Origin: Flavobacteriales bacterium
GTDB taxonomy: Bacteria > Bacteroidota > Bacteroidia > Flavobacteriales_F > PHOS-HE28
Assembly (NCBI GenBank): GCA_016715995.1
Contig: JADJXF010000008.1
Location: forward strand, 1 to 64,000
Direction: 5' to 3'
DNA: 64,000 nucleotides
Under the pieces are notes generated by a model. It saw only the letters and a list, made by a program, of their open reading frames with translations. It had not been told where the DNA came from and made no database searches. Within the stretch, counting starts at the first letter, position 1, and each line of letters begins with the position of its first letter. Position numbers and translations under genes: made by a program. Below are positions 50,778-60,674 of this stretch, piece by piece.

Positions 50778-53700
50778 ATGATCATGGATCGTAGAGACTC
50801 GGACTCGCCAAGGCGCTCGCGCTGGTGGCTTAAGACAGCCTTGCTGGGCTCGGCCCTCGCGCTCGGCGCGATGGTACACGCCCAAGTGGCGACTAATTAC
50901 TACTTCTCTCAGAGCGCTGGGACCTATGTTCCGATCACGGGCGGTACTGTGATCCAAACCCAGACCACCACTGAGTTTTCAACCGCTGGTGGTATGGATG
51001 AATTCATTTACGATCTCCCCACCAGCACCATCCCCTTCACCTTCACTTACGACGGTGTGGGTTACACCGGGTGCAACGTGAGCGCTAACGGTTTCATCAC
51101 CTTTGGTGCAACGGCGCCTCTTAACAACTCCTACGTACCTATTTCCGCCGCAACCGGATACGCTGGCGCCATTTCTGCGTTTGGCGTTGATGCTCGAGGC
51201 GGTTTTTCGTTTACGGCGACACGGACTTCCGGGAGCAATGTGCTGACAGGTGTTACCACATTCCATGGCATCGAGGTTGGGAAACTGATCTGGGATGCTT
51301 CCAACGCTGCGACGCCTACAGGAATACCAGTCGGGACGACAGTAACCGCGATCAACACAGGAGCTGGCACCGTTACGCTGTCGGCAAATGCAACCGCGAG
51401 TGCAGCTGCAGCCATTCACGCCTGCTTGAGCGGTGAACTCCGCTATGAAACATTGGGCAGTACCCCGAACCGCGTGTTCGTGATCCAGTACAAGAACTGG
51501 CGTCGCTTCGCTACACCAACTGGGATCCACACCAACTTTCAGATCCGACTTGCTGAAACGGACAATTCCATTGAGATCCACTACGGCGCATCAAACACGA
51601 ATGCGACGAATACTTCGCAAGAAGTTGGTCTTCGTGGACCTACGAACGCATTTGCTACGAACGTGAACAACCGTTTGGTAGCCACTGGGGGTAACTGGGC
51701 AACGAGTGCTCCAGGTGCCTCTAATTTTAGCACCTGTGCATTCCAGAACGCCACCTTTCCCGCCAACGGCCAAGTATATCGTTGGTTCGCCCCCTCCTGC
51801 GCTGTGCCATCAGGGAACGTTACCACCGCACCGAACTGCGCTACGGACCAATACACGGCTACGGTGAACGTGACCGCTTTGGGCGATGCCCTGAATGTGG
51901 ACATTGTAAGCAGCATCCACGGCTCCATTGCCACGGGTGTTGGTATCGGCTCCTACCCGAGCAACCCGAACACCTTCGGCACCCCCGAGATCTTCACGGT
52001 GGTAGACAACGGCAATGCGCTCTGCTACATTCCTCTCGGGCCGGTGAATTACGTGGATAACGATAACACCTGCTTCCCGACCAATGCGTCGCACCCGGTG
52101 AGCGGCACCTTGCCCATCACCAACGTGCCTTTCTGCGTGAACGACCCCGGCAGCAGCTTGGGCGTGGATGTATTCGTGCAGAGCGTGGACCTGATCATCA
52201 GCCATACTTGGAACGATGACATGGACATCCAGCTGATCAACCCCAATGGCACCATCGTGGATCTGGTGTTCGACCGGTTCGGCAACGGCGACAACCTCGG
52301 CAACCCTGCCTTCTGCCCTGGTGGCCTCTTCACGCTCCAGGATGGCGGGGACGCACTGAACACTGTGAACACGAGCAACGTGGTGGGCACTTTCAATCCG
52401 GAACAGCCCTTGTCCAACTTCAACGATGCCAGCAACCCCAATGGCGAGTGGACCCTGCGCGTAACGGATGATAACGGCCTAAATGACGGCGGTGTGCGCT
52501 TTGTGCGCGTGAACCTCACGACCTGCCCCGATCCGGTGCTGGCCAACAACAGCGCCCCGGTGAACAACTGCGGAACCGGTGAATTCACCTTCAACGTGAA
52601 CGTGACCAACGATGGCCCGGGCACGGTGGACATCAGCACGGACGTGCATGGCGTGATCCACACCGGGGTGAACAACGGCAGCTACGCGGTTCCCGCAACC
52701 ATTTGGGGCACGCCGGTTACGGTGACGGTAACGAGCACCTCGTTGCCTGCATGCACCACTACGCTCGCGCCGGTCACCTCTTCCGATGCCGACGAAGTGT
52801 GCCATCCGGCCTCCCGCTTCCCTGTGAGCGCCAGCTCCCCCCTGAACGTACCCTTCTGCGTGAGCGACCCTGGCACCGCCTTGGGTACGGACGTCTACGT
52901 TCAGAGCGTGGACCTGATCATCAGCCACACCTGGAATGATGATATGGACATCCAGCTGATCAACCCCAATGGCACCATCGTGGATCTGGTGTTCGACCGG
53001 TTCGGCAACGGCGACAACCTCGGCCACCCTTCGCTCTGCCCTGGTGGCCTCTTCACTTTGGCCGCTGGTGGTACCGCGCTGAACAACACCAATACGAGCA
53101 ACGTGGTGGGCACCTATGCCCCAGAGCAACCCTTGAGTACCCTGCATGATGCCAGCGACCCCAACGGCACCTGGATCCTGCGTGTAACGGACGACAATAG
53201 CGCCGATGACGGCGGTGTGCGCTACGTACGTGTGAACCTGTTGCCTTGCCAGAGCCCGACAGCCGGTGGCCAGACCATTGTGCCGGATTGCGCGAACGAC
53301 GAGTACAGCATCGACGTGAACCTGACCAGCTTGGGCACCAGCGCTTCGATCGACTTGACAAACAGCTTCGATGCGAACGTAGTGACCGCGAACGCGACTG
53401 GCATCTGGACGGTAGGTCCCTTCCCCAATGGCACCTCGGTTACGGTGACCCTGGAGGCGACCAACGCCTTGTGCGATGTATCCCTGGCACAACAGCTCTA
53501 CAACTGCCCGCCACCGAACGACGAGTGCGCGAACGCGATCGCGGTGAACTGCAACAGCATCACCAACGGCAACACCACCTTCGCTACCGCGGAAGTGCCC
53601 CTGCCTGGTCTCTGCGGCACGAGCGTAAGCGCTCCGGGCCTGTGGTACACCGTGGTGGGTGCGGGTGGTAACATGACCATCAGCCTTTGCGGTAGCGTGT

Positions 53701-55055
53701 ACGACACCAAACTGGGTGTATACACCACGCCGGATTGCGTGGCCTACACCTGCATTGCCGGTAACGATGATGCGGTGCTTCCGAGCGCTTGCGCCGGTTC
53801 GTTGCAGAGCGAAGTGAGCTTCCTGAGCACCTTGGGCACTACCTACCACATCGTGGTGAACGGCTTCGCTGGTTCCACGGGCGCCTTCACCATGGAAGTG
53901 GCGTGTTTGGCAGATGCCGACAGCGACGGCGTGATCGATATAGATGACAATTGCGTGAACGATGCCAACCCCGACCAAGCGGACAGCGATGAGGATGGGA
54001 TCGGTGATGTGTGTGATGACTGCCCCCTAGCCGTGGACGGCATCGCCAACTTCGACGATAACACCTGCAGCTGCAACCTTGGTTATTATGCTACCATCAC
54101 CGATATGGATGGCAACGATGTGATCACGGCCTGCACCATCTGCCCGCCTGGGAGCTTCTGTGCGGATGGGCTTGTGGCGGTGGAATGCCCGGCCGGTCGT
54201 TATCAGGACCAGCCAGGCCAGATCGGATGCATCGATTGTGATGCAGGCTCTGCCAACGCGAGCACCGGCCAAACGGCATGCAGTGCATGTCCACCTGGCA
54301 GGTTCTCGGCCAATAGTGGCCAGCAGTTGTGCGACCTGTGTCCTGCGAACACCTTCAATCCCGATGCAGGTCAGACCGAATGCCTGGCTTGCCCCGTTGG
54401 TGAAAGCAGTGTGGCGGGTTCAGTGGCTTGCACCCCCGCCGCTGCGGCGCAAGACTACCGCACCCAAGCCGATGGCAACTGGTCCACCCTCGAGGTGTGG
54501 GAGGAATTCGACGGGGTGGATTGGGTGGATGCGGACGTTGTACCGACCAGCGTGCATGGCATCATCACCATCACCCATGTGGTCACTTCCAACACCAACC
54601 GCACTGTGGATGAAGTGGTGGTGAGCGCCGGATCGTTGAACATCTCGGGCGGCATATTCACGGTCAACGACGGCACAGGTACCGACTTGGAATGCACGGC
54701 CAACCTCGCCATCAGCGGGGGTACCGTGACCAACGGCGGCACCATCTCCATCAGCAGCGGTGCGTTCGCCTGGACCGGCGGTACCATCGGCGGTGCTGGC
54801 ACCTTCTCCCTCGATGCGGGTAGCACCGGAAGCTGGAGCACGGGCGGCAAGGTTCTCAATACCGCCCTCACCAATAACGGCATGGTTACTTGGAGCGGTG
54901 GCCAGATCGGCGGGCAGCGGCACGTTGAACAATACAGCCACCGGCATCTGGACATCACCTTCACCGGTGGCAGCCAGCAGCTGGTTTTCCTGAACAACGC
55001 TGGCACGCTCAACTACACCGGGGCGGGTGTCTGGTCCACCAATTCTGCTCCATGA
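50778..55055 (+). CDS. N-terminal part of the mosaic T9SS gene
   Basis: 1425 residues in one frame. The signal peptide ends ALALGAMVHAQ. Residues 37-340 form beta-sandwiches (FTFTYDGVGYTGCNVSANGF, NSIEIHYGASNTNATNTSQE). Two P-domain-like repeats follow at about 440-590 and 680-830, each with FVQSVDLIISHTWNDDMDIQ, LINPNGTIVDLVFDRFGNGD and WTLRVTDDN. The next parts are a domain with NDECANAIAVNC and TYHIVVNGFAGSTGAFTMEV, TSP3-like DADSDGVIDIDDNCVNDANP and DEDGIGDVCDDCP, and a Cys-rich ephrin-receptor-like block (CPPGSFCADGL, CPAGRYQDQPGQIGC). The DYRTQADGN domain and half a repeat unit end it. A two-base loss at about 55052 (CTCCATGATG where other units have CTCCGCTGATG) closes the frame. Confidence 0.85.
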   Translation: MIMDRRDSDSPRRSRWWLKTALLGSALALGAMVHAQVATNYYFSQSAGTYVPITGGTVIQTQTTTEFSTAGGMDEFIYDLPTSTIPFTFTYDGVGYTGCNVSANGFITFGATAPLNNSYVPISAATGYAGAISAFGVDARGGFSFTATRTSGSNVLTGVTTFHGIEVGKLIWDASNAATPTGIPVGTTVTAINTGAGTVTLSANATASAAAAIHACLSGELRYETLGSTPNRVFVIQYKNWRRFATPTGIHTNFQIRLAETDNSIEIHYGASNTNATNTSQEVGLRGPTNAFATNVNNRLVATGGNWATSAPGASNFSTCAFQNATFPANGQVYRWFAPSCAVPSGNVTTAPNCATDQYTATVNVTALGDALNVDIVSSIHGSIATGVGIGSYPSNPNTFGTPEIFTVVDNGNALCYIPLGPVNYVDNDNTCFPTNASHPVSGTLPITNVPFCVNDPGSSLGVDVFVQSVDLIISHTWNDDMDIQLINPNGTIVDLVFDRFGNGDNLGNPAFCPGGLFTLQDGGDALNTVNTSNVVGTFNPEQPLSNFNDASNPNGEWTLRVTDDNGLNDGGVRFVRVNLTTCPDPVLANNSAPVNNCGTGEFTFNVNVTNDGPGTVDISTDVHGVIHTGVNNGSYAVPATIWGTPVTVTVTSTSLPACTTTLAPVTSSDADEVCHPASRFPVSASSPLNVPFCVSDPGTALGTDVYVQSVDLIISHTWNDDMDIQLINPNGTIVDLVFDRFGNGDNLGHPSLCPGGLFTLAAGGTALNNTNTSNVVGTYAPEQPLSTLHDASDPNGTWILRVTDDNSADDGGVRYVRVNLLPCQSPTAGGQTIVPDCANDEYSIDVNLTSLGTSASIDLTNSFDANVVTANATGIWTVGPFPNGTSVTVTLEATNALCDVSLAQQLYNCPPPNDECANAIAVNCNSITNGNTTFATAEVPLPGLCGTSVSAPGLWYTVVGAGGNMTISLCGSVYDTKLGVYTTPDCVAYTCIAGNDDAVLPSACAGSLQSEVSFLSTLGTTYHIVVNGFAGSTGAFTMEVACLADADSDGVIDIDDNCVNDANPDQADSDEDGIGDVCDDCPLAVDGIANFDDNTCSCNLGYYATITDMDGNDVITACTICPPGSFCADGLVAVECPAGRYQDQPGQIGCIDCDAGSANASTGQTACSACPPGRFSANSGQQLCDLCPANTFNPDAGQTECLACPVGESSVAGSVACTPAAAAQDYRTQADGNWSTLEVWEEFDGVDWVDADVVPTSVHGIITITHVVTSNTNRTVDEVVVSAGSLNISGGIFTVNDGTGTDLECTANLAISGGTVTNGGTISISSGAFAWTGGTIGGAGTFSLDAGSTGSWSTGGKVLNTALTNNGMVTWSGGQIGGQRHVEQYSHRHLDITFTGGSQQLVFLNNAGTLNYTGAGVWSTNSAP

Positions 55056-58000
55056 TGACCAACTCGGGCACTGGAACATCACCGGTGGGAACTGGGCCAT
55101 GGTCAGCGCGCTCACCAACACGGGCACGATCAATATCGCCGCCACGCGATCGCTCACCCACAGCAGCACCACGAACCTGAACGCGGGCACGGTGCTCCAC
55201 GGGCACCGGTACGATGGCGGTCAGTGGTGGACCACCACGCACAACTTCCGTGGACCAACACGACCCTTGGCTTCACCCAGAGCGGAGGAACGTGGAGCCT
55301 GAGCGCAAGCAACCCCGTGGTCTTCGCTACGGGCACCAACTTCACTTGGACCGGCGGAACGATCAACGGACCTGCGGATGTGACCCTGCAGAGCGGTGCT
55401 ACTGGCACTTGGAGCACGGGCGGCAAGGTTCTCAATACCGCCCTCACCAATAACGGTACGGTTACTTGGAGCGGTGGCCAGATCAGCGGCAGCGGCACGG
55501 TGAACAATACAGCCACCGGCATCTTGGACATCACCTTCACCGGTGGCAGCCCAGCAGCTGGTTTTCCTGAACAACGCTGGCACGCTCAACTACACCGGGG
55601 CGGGTGTCTGGTCCACCAATTCTGCTCCGCTGATGACCAACTCGGGCACCTGGAACATCACCGGTGGGAACTGGGCCATGGTCAGCGCGCTCACCAACAC
55701 GGGCACGATCAATATCGCCGCCACGCGATCGCTCACCCACAGCAACACCACGAACCTGAACGCGGGCACGGTGCTCACGGGCACCGGTACGATGGCGGTC
55801 AGTGGTGGCACCACACGCACAACTTCCCGTGGACCAACACGACCCTTGGCTTCACCCAGAGCGGAGGAACGTGGAGCCTGAGCGCAAGCAACCCCGTGGT
55901 CTTCGCTACGGGCACCAACTTCACTTGGACCGGCGGAACGATCGAAGGTTGGCGGATGTGACCCTGCAGAGCGGTGCTACGGGCACTTGGAGCACGGGCA
56001 GCAAGGTTCTCAATACCACGATCACCAGCCACGGCACGGTTACTGGAGCGGCGGCTCGATCAGCGGCAGCGGCACGTTGAACAATACAGCCACCGGCATC
56101 TTGGACATCACCTTCACCGGTGGCAGCCAGCAGCTGGTTTTCTGAACAACGCTGGCACGCTCAACTACACCGGGGCGGGTGTCTGGTCCACCAATTCTGC
56201 TCCGCTGATGACCAACTCGGGCACCTGGAACATCACCGGTGGGAACTGGGCCATGGTCAGCGCGCTCACCAACACGGGCACGATCAATATCGCCGCCACG
56301 CGATCGCTCACCCACAGCAACACCACGAACCTGAACGCAGGCACCGTGCTCACGGGCACCGGTACGATGGCGGTCAGTGGTGGCACCACCACGCACAACT
56401 TCCCGTGGACCAACACGACCCTTGGCTTCACCCAGAGCGGAGGAACGTGGAGCCTGAGCGCAAGCAACCCGTGGTCTTCGCTGCGGGCACCAACTTCACT
56501 TGGACCGGCGGAACGATCGGCGGGTTGGCGGATGTGACCCTGCAGAGCGGTGCTACGGGCACTTGGAGCACGGGCGGCAAGGTTCTCAATACCACGATCG
56601 CCAGCCACGGCACGGTTACGGGCGGCGGCTCGATCAGCGGCAGCGGCACGTTGAACAATACAGCCACCGGCATCTTGGACATCACCTTCACCGGTGGCAG
56701 CCAGCAGCTGGTTTTCCTGAACAACGCTGGCACGCTCAACTACACCGGGGCGGGTGTCTGGTCCACCAATTCTGCTCCGCTGATGACCAACTCGGGCACC
56801 TGGAACATCACCGGTGGGAACTGGGCCATGGTCAGCGCGCTCACCAACACGGGCACGATCAATATCGCCGCCACGCGATCGCTCACCCACAGCAACACCA
56901 CGAACCTGAACGCGGGCACGGTGCTCACGGGCACCGGTACGATGGCGGTCAGTGGTGGCACCACCACGCACAACTTCCCGTGGACCAACACGACCCTTGG
57001 CTTCACCCAGAGCGGAGGAACGTGGAGCCTGAGCGCAAGCAACCCCGTGGTCTTCGCTACGGGCACCAACTTCACTTGGACCGGCGGAACGATCAGCGGG
57101 TTGGCGGATGTGACCCTGCAGAGCGGTGCTACGGGAACTTGGAGCACGGGCGGCAAGGTTCTCAACACCGCCCTCACCAATAACGGTACGGTTACTTGGA
57201 GCGGTGGCCAGATCAGCGGCAGCGGCACGGTGAACAATACAGCCACCGGCATCTTGGACATCACCTTCACCGGTGGCAGCCAGCAGCTGGTTTTCCTGAA
57301 CAACGCTGGCACGCTCAACTACACCGGGGCGGGTGTCTGGTCCACCAACTCCGCTCCGCTGATGACCAACTCGGGCACCTGGAACATCACCGGTGGGAAC
57401 TGGACCATGGCCAGCGCGCTCACTAATACGGGCACGATCAACATCGCCGCCACGCGATCGCTCACCTTCAGCAACACGATCAACCTGAACGCGGGCACGG
57501 TGCTCACGGGCACCGGTACGATCGTGATCAACGGCGGCACCACCACGCACAACTTCCCGTGGACCAACACGACCCTTGGCTTCACCCAGAGCGGAGGAAC
57601 GTGGAGCCTGAGCGCAAGCAACCCCGTGGTCTTCGCTACGGGCACCAACTTCACTTGGACCGGCGGAACGATCAGCGGGTTGGCGGATGTGACCCTGCAG
57701 AGCGGTGCTACGGGCACTTGGAGCACGGGCGGCAAGGTTCTCAATACCACGATCACCAGCCACGGCACGGTTACCTGGAGCGGCGGCTCGATCAGCGGCA
57801 GCGGCACGTTGAACAATACAGCCACCGGCATCTTGGACATCACCTTCACCGGTGGCAGCCAGCAGCTGGTTTTCCTGAACAACGCTGGCACGCTCAACTA
57901 CACCGGGGCGGGTGTCTGGTCCACCCATTCTGCTCCGCTGATGACCAACTCGGGCACCTGGAACATCACCGGTGGGAACTGGGCCATGGTCAGCGCTCAC

Positions 58001-58990
58001 CAACACGGGCACGATCAATATCGCCGCCACGCGATCGCTCACCCACAGCAACACCACGAACCTGAACGCGGGCACGGTGCTCACGGGCACCGGTACGATG
58101 GCGGTCAGTGGTGGCACCACCACGCACAACTTCCCGTGGACCAACACGACCCTTGGCTTCACCCAGAGCGGAGGAACGTGGAGCCTGAGCGCAAGCAACC
58201 CGTGGTCTTCGCTACGGGCACCAACTTCACTGGACCGGCGGAACGATCAGCGGGTTGGCGGATGTGACCTGCAGAGCGGTGCTACGGGAACTTGGAGCAC
58301 GGGCGGCAAGGTTCTCAACACCGCCCTCACCAATAACGGTACGGTTACTTGGAGCGGTGGCCAGATCAGCGGCAGCGGCACGGTGAACAATACAGCCACC
58401 GGCATCTTGGACATCACCTTCACCGGTGGCAGCCAGCAGCTGGTTTTCCTGAACAACGCTGGCACGCTCAACTACACCGGGGCGGGTGTCTGGTCCACCA
58501 ACTCCGCTCCGCTGATGACCAACTCGGGCACCTGGAACATCACCGGTGGGAACTGGACCATGGCCAGCGCGCTCACTAATACGGGCACGATCAACATCGC
58601 CGCCACGCGATCGCTCACCTTCAGCAACACGATCAACCTGAACGCGGGCACGGTGCTCACGGGCACCGGTACGATCGTGATCAACGGCGGCACCACCACG
58701 CACAACTTCCCGTGGACCAACACGACCCTTATCCTCAGCTTGAGCAATGGCATTTGGAGTCTCACCGCTGGCAACCCCGTGGTCTTCGCTACGGGCACCA
58801 CCTTCACTTGGACAGGCGGAACGATCAACGGGCCTGCGGGCGTGACCCTTCAAAGCGGCGCCACAGGCACTTGGAGCACAAGCAGCAAGATCCTCAACAC
58901 CTCGCTCGCCAATAACGGCACGGTGACTTGGAACGGTGGTACGGTCGGCGGAACCGGCACCTTGACCAATGCAGCCACCGGCATCCTGGA
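54740..58990 (+). repeat. About seven tandem 579-bp coding repeats
   Basis: The anchor AACTACACCGGGGCGGGTGT occurs at 55011, 55588, 56163, 56738, 57317, 57896 and 58470. The true period is 579 bases (193 codons); spacings of 577, 575, 575 and 574 mark units with small net deletions and frame loss. Units read GGQISGSGTVNNTATGILDI, LNYTGAGVWSTNSAP, NITGGNWAMVSALTNTGTIN, TGTGTMAVSGG and WTNTTLGFTQSGGTWSLSAS. The unit after 58700 is clearly diverged. Confidence 0.92.
56120..58267 (+). CDS. Repeat-array part of the mosaic T9SS gene, open frame
   Basis: An open frame of 715 codons. Only the part from about 56470 to 57995 reads as the natural protein (WTGGTIGGLADVTLQSGATG, then NNAGTLNYTGAG and TRSLTHSNTTNLNAG), covering about two and a half units. 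The first 350 and last 270 bases are in the wrong frame. The Thr/Gly/Asn-rich, low-charge composition with a 193-residue period suggests a long beta-helix or beta-solenoid stalk between the N-terminal P-domains and the T9SS end. Confidence 0.55.
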   Translation: MAASSWFSEQRWHAQLHRGGCLVHQFCSADDQLGHLEHHRWELGHGQRAHQHGHDQYRRHAIAHPQQHHEPERRHRAHGHRYDGGQWWHHHAQLPVDQHDPWLHPERRNVEPERKQPVVFAAGTNFTWTGGTIGGLADVTLQSGATGTWSTGGKVLNTTIASHGTVTGGGSISGSGTLNNTATGILDITFTGGSQQLVFLNNAGTLNYTGAGVWSTNSAPLMTNSGTWNITGGNWAMVSALTNTGTINIAATRSLTHSNTTNLNAGTVLTGTGTMAVSGGTTTHNFPWTNTTLGFTQSGGTWSLSASNPVVFATGTNFTWTGGTISGLADVTLQSGATGTWSTGGKVLNTALTNNGTVTWSGGQISGSGTVNNTATGILDITFTGGSQQLVFLNNAGTLNYTGAGVWSTNSAPLMTNSGTWNITGGNWTMASALTNTGTINIAATRSLTFSNTINLNAGTVLTGTGTIVINGGTTTHNFPWTNTTLGFTQSGGTWSLSASNPVVFATGTNFTWTGGTISGLADVTLQSGATGTWSTGGKVLNTTITSHGTVTWSGGSISGSGTLNNTATGILDITFTGGSQQLVFLNNAGTLNYTGAGVWSTHSAPLMTNSGTWNITGGNWAMVSAHQHGHDQYRRHAIAHPQQHHEPERGHGAHGHRYDGGQWWHHHAQLPVDQHDPWLHPERRNVEPERKQPVVFATGTNFTGPAERSAGWRM

Positions 58991-60674
58991 CATTGCGATC
59001 AATGGAAGCGGCTTCCTAGGGGTCGCGGTGAACAATGCCGGTGCGATCAACTACCGAGGCCATGGCAGTTTCACCACCAGTCCTCCCCCCAGCCTTCCCA
59101 ATACGGGCAGCCTGAACATCCTCGGTGGAAATTGGTCGCAGAATAGTCCGCTCACCAATACGGGCACGATCCAGATCGACGCCACACGCACCTTCACGTT
59201 CAGCATCGCGCAAGTGATCGGCGGCACCGTGCTCAACAATGGTATCGTCGCGGGCCTCATGACCAGCTTCACGGGTCCGACCTTCACGAACAACGGCAGC
59301 GTTACGCTCACCAACCTGCCCTTCGCTGGCGCAGCCGTGCAGACCCTGGATGGAACGGGATCGATCAATGCACTGGCCATCAACAATACGAACGGCGTCA
59401 CCCTTGGCGGTGATCAGACGGTGACCACAACGCTCACCCTCACCAACGGCTTGGTGACGCTCGGCAGCAGCAACCTCTACCTGAGCAACAACACGCTTGC
59501 GAGCTTGGTGGGTGGCACAGCGTCGGGTCGTTTTGTAACGAACGGCACCGGCAGCTTCCAGCGCATGGTGAACGGGGCCAACTATCCGTTCCCCGTTGGA
59601 ACAAGTAGCAGCTATCTGCCGGTGCTCTTGAGCCTGACCGGTGGAGCGGAAGAGCGCTTCGCAGCGCGCGTACAGTCGGATGTTCACAGCGATTACACCA
59701 CGCCGGGAACTCCCGCCGGACAAGTGATCGCAGGCGACCACGTGGAACGCACCTGGGTGATCACGGAAGAAACCCCGGGCGGCAATACGGCCACCGTGCA
59801 GTTGCAATGGAACGTGGGCGATGAAGGTGCAGGCTTCGATCGAACGAATTGCGGTCTGGCATATTACGACGGCGCGAGCTGGTTCAACAGTGCGTTCGGC
59901 ACCGCAGCAGGAGCGGATCCATACACACGCTCGCTGGCGGGCATCACGGATTTCCGCGAATTCACGGTGGCCGATCCACAGTCGATCCTGCCCTTCGCGT
60001 GCCCGGTCGGTCCTCCCATCGGCAGTGCGTGCGACGATGACGACGACTGCACCACCGGTGATACGGTTGATCCCAACTGCGACTGCGTGGGCACACCCGA
60101 ACCGGATACCGACGAGGATGGGCTCTGCGATGCGGTGGATGATTGCACCCTGGCAGTGGACGGCATCCCCAACTTCGATGAGAACACCTGCGCCTGCAAC
60201 CTGGGTTACTATGCTACGATCACCGATATGGATGGCAACGATGTGATCACGGCATGCACCATCTGTCCGCCCGGCAGTTACTGTCCAGATGGCATCGAGC
60301 AATTCCCCTGTGCTGCGGGTTATTTCAGCAGCGGTTCAGGTCAGATCGTTTGCAATGCCTGCGAAGCGGGCACCTTCAGCGCTGGGACGGGTTCGATCAT
60401 TTGCCAGGCCTGCGCGGCGGGTTATTACAACCCGGCGACCGCTGCCACTGAATGCCTGGCATGCTCAGCGGGAACCTTCAGTGATGTGACGGGTTCGATC
60501 GCATGCAGTGATTGCCCTGCGGGCTTCGCGAATCCGAACCTCGCACAGACCTCTTGCGCCGCCTGCCCTCCCAGGCAGCTTTTCCGCCAACACGGGTCAA
60601 GAGCTTTGCGACCTGTGCCCTGCCAATACCTACAATCCCTCATCCGCGCAGATCTCCTGCATTGCCTGCCCTAG
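57972..60674 (+). CDS. C-proximal repeats and Cys-rich block B of the mosaic T9SS gene
   Basis: 900 codons, natural except for a short out-of-frame stretch near 58200-58270 and again after about 60578. It carries the last array units, then diverged beta-helix sequence (LTNGLVTLGSSNLYLSNNTL), and a domain common at the end of such proteins (GRFVTNGTGSFQRMVNGANY, HVERTWVITEETPGGNTATV, FREFTVADPQSILP). An Asp-rich segment (DDDDDCTTGDTVDPNCDCVG) and Cys-rich block B follow (ATITDMDGNDVITACTICPP, CPDGIEQFPCAAGYFSSGSG, CSAGTFSDVTGSIACSDCPA). A single extra C in the CCC run at about 60570 shifts the frame out of CPPGSFSAN. Confidence 0.75.
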   Translation: MGTGPWSALTNTGTINIAATRSLTHSNTTNLNAGTVLTGTGTMAVSGGTTTHNFPWTNTTLGFTQSGGTWSLSASNPWSSLRAPTSLDRRNDQRVGGCDLQSGATGTWSTGGKVLNTALTNNGTVTWSGGQISGSGTVNNTATGILDITFTGGSQQLVFLNNAGTLNYTGAGVWSTNSAPLMTNSGTWNITGGNWTMASALTNTGTINIAATRSLTFSNTINLNAGTVLTGTGTIVINGGTTTHNFPWTNTTLILSLSNGIWSLTAGNPVVFATGTTFTWTGGTINGPAGVTLQSGATGTWSTSSKILNTSLANNGTVTWNGGTVGGTGTLTNAATGILDIAINGSGFLGVAVNNAGAINYRGHGSFTTSPPPSLPNTGSLNILGGNWSQNSPLTNTGTIQIDATRTFTFSIAQVIGGTVLNNGIVAGLMTSFTGPTFTNNGSVTLTNLPFAGAAVQTLDGTGSINALAINNTNGVTLGGDQTVTTTLTLTNGLVTLGSSNLYLSNNTLASLVGGTASGRFVTNGTGSFQRMVNGANYPFPVGTSSSYLPVLLSLTGGAEERFAARVQSDVHSDYTTPGTPAGQVIAGDHVERTWVITEETPGGNTATVQLQWNVGDEGAGFDRTNCGLAYYDGASWFNSAFGTAAGADPYTRSLAGITDFREFTVADPQSILPFACPVGPPIGSACDDDDDCTTGDTVDPNCDCVGTPEPDTDEDGLCDAVDDCTLAVDGIPNFDENTCACNLGYYATITDMDGNDVITACTICPPGSYCPDGIEQFPCAAGYFSSGSGQIVCNACEAGTFSAGTGSIICQACAAGYYNPATAATECLACSAGTFSDVTGSIACSDCPAGFANPNLAQTSCAACPPRQLFRQHGSRALRPVPCQYLQSLIRADLLHCLP

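Noticed and set aside
52479..53978. 499-codon minus-strand open frame
   Set aside because: Antisense of the P-domain region; His/Val/Ala-rich without motifs.
56165..58198. 677-codon minus-strand open frame
   Set aside because: Shadow of the 579-bp repeats; the periodicity comes from the plus-strand protein, and the peptide has no natural composition.
54740..58990. CRISPR array or other non-coding repeat
   Set aside because: Units of 579 bases are contiguous, in frame and coding, without short repeats and unique spacers.
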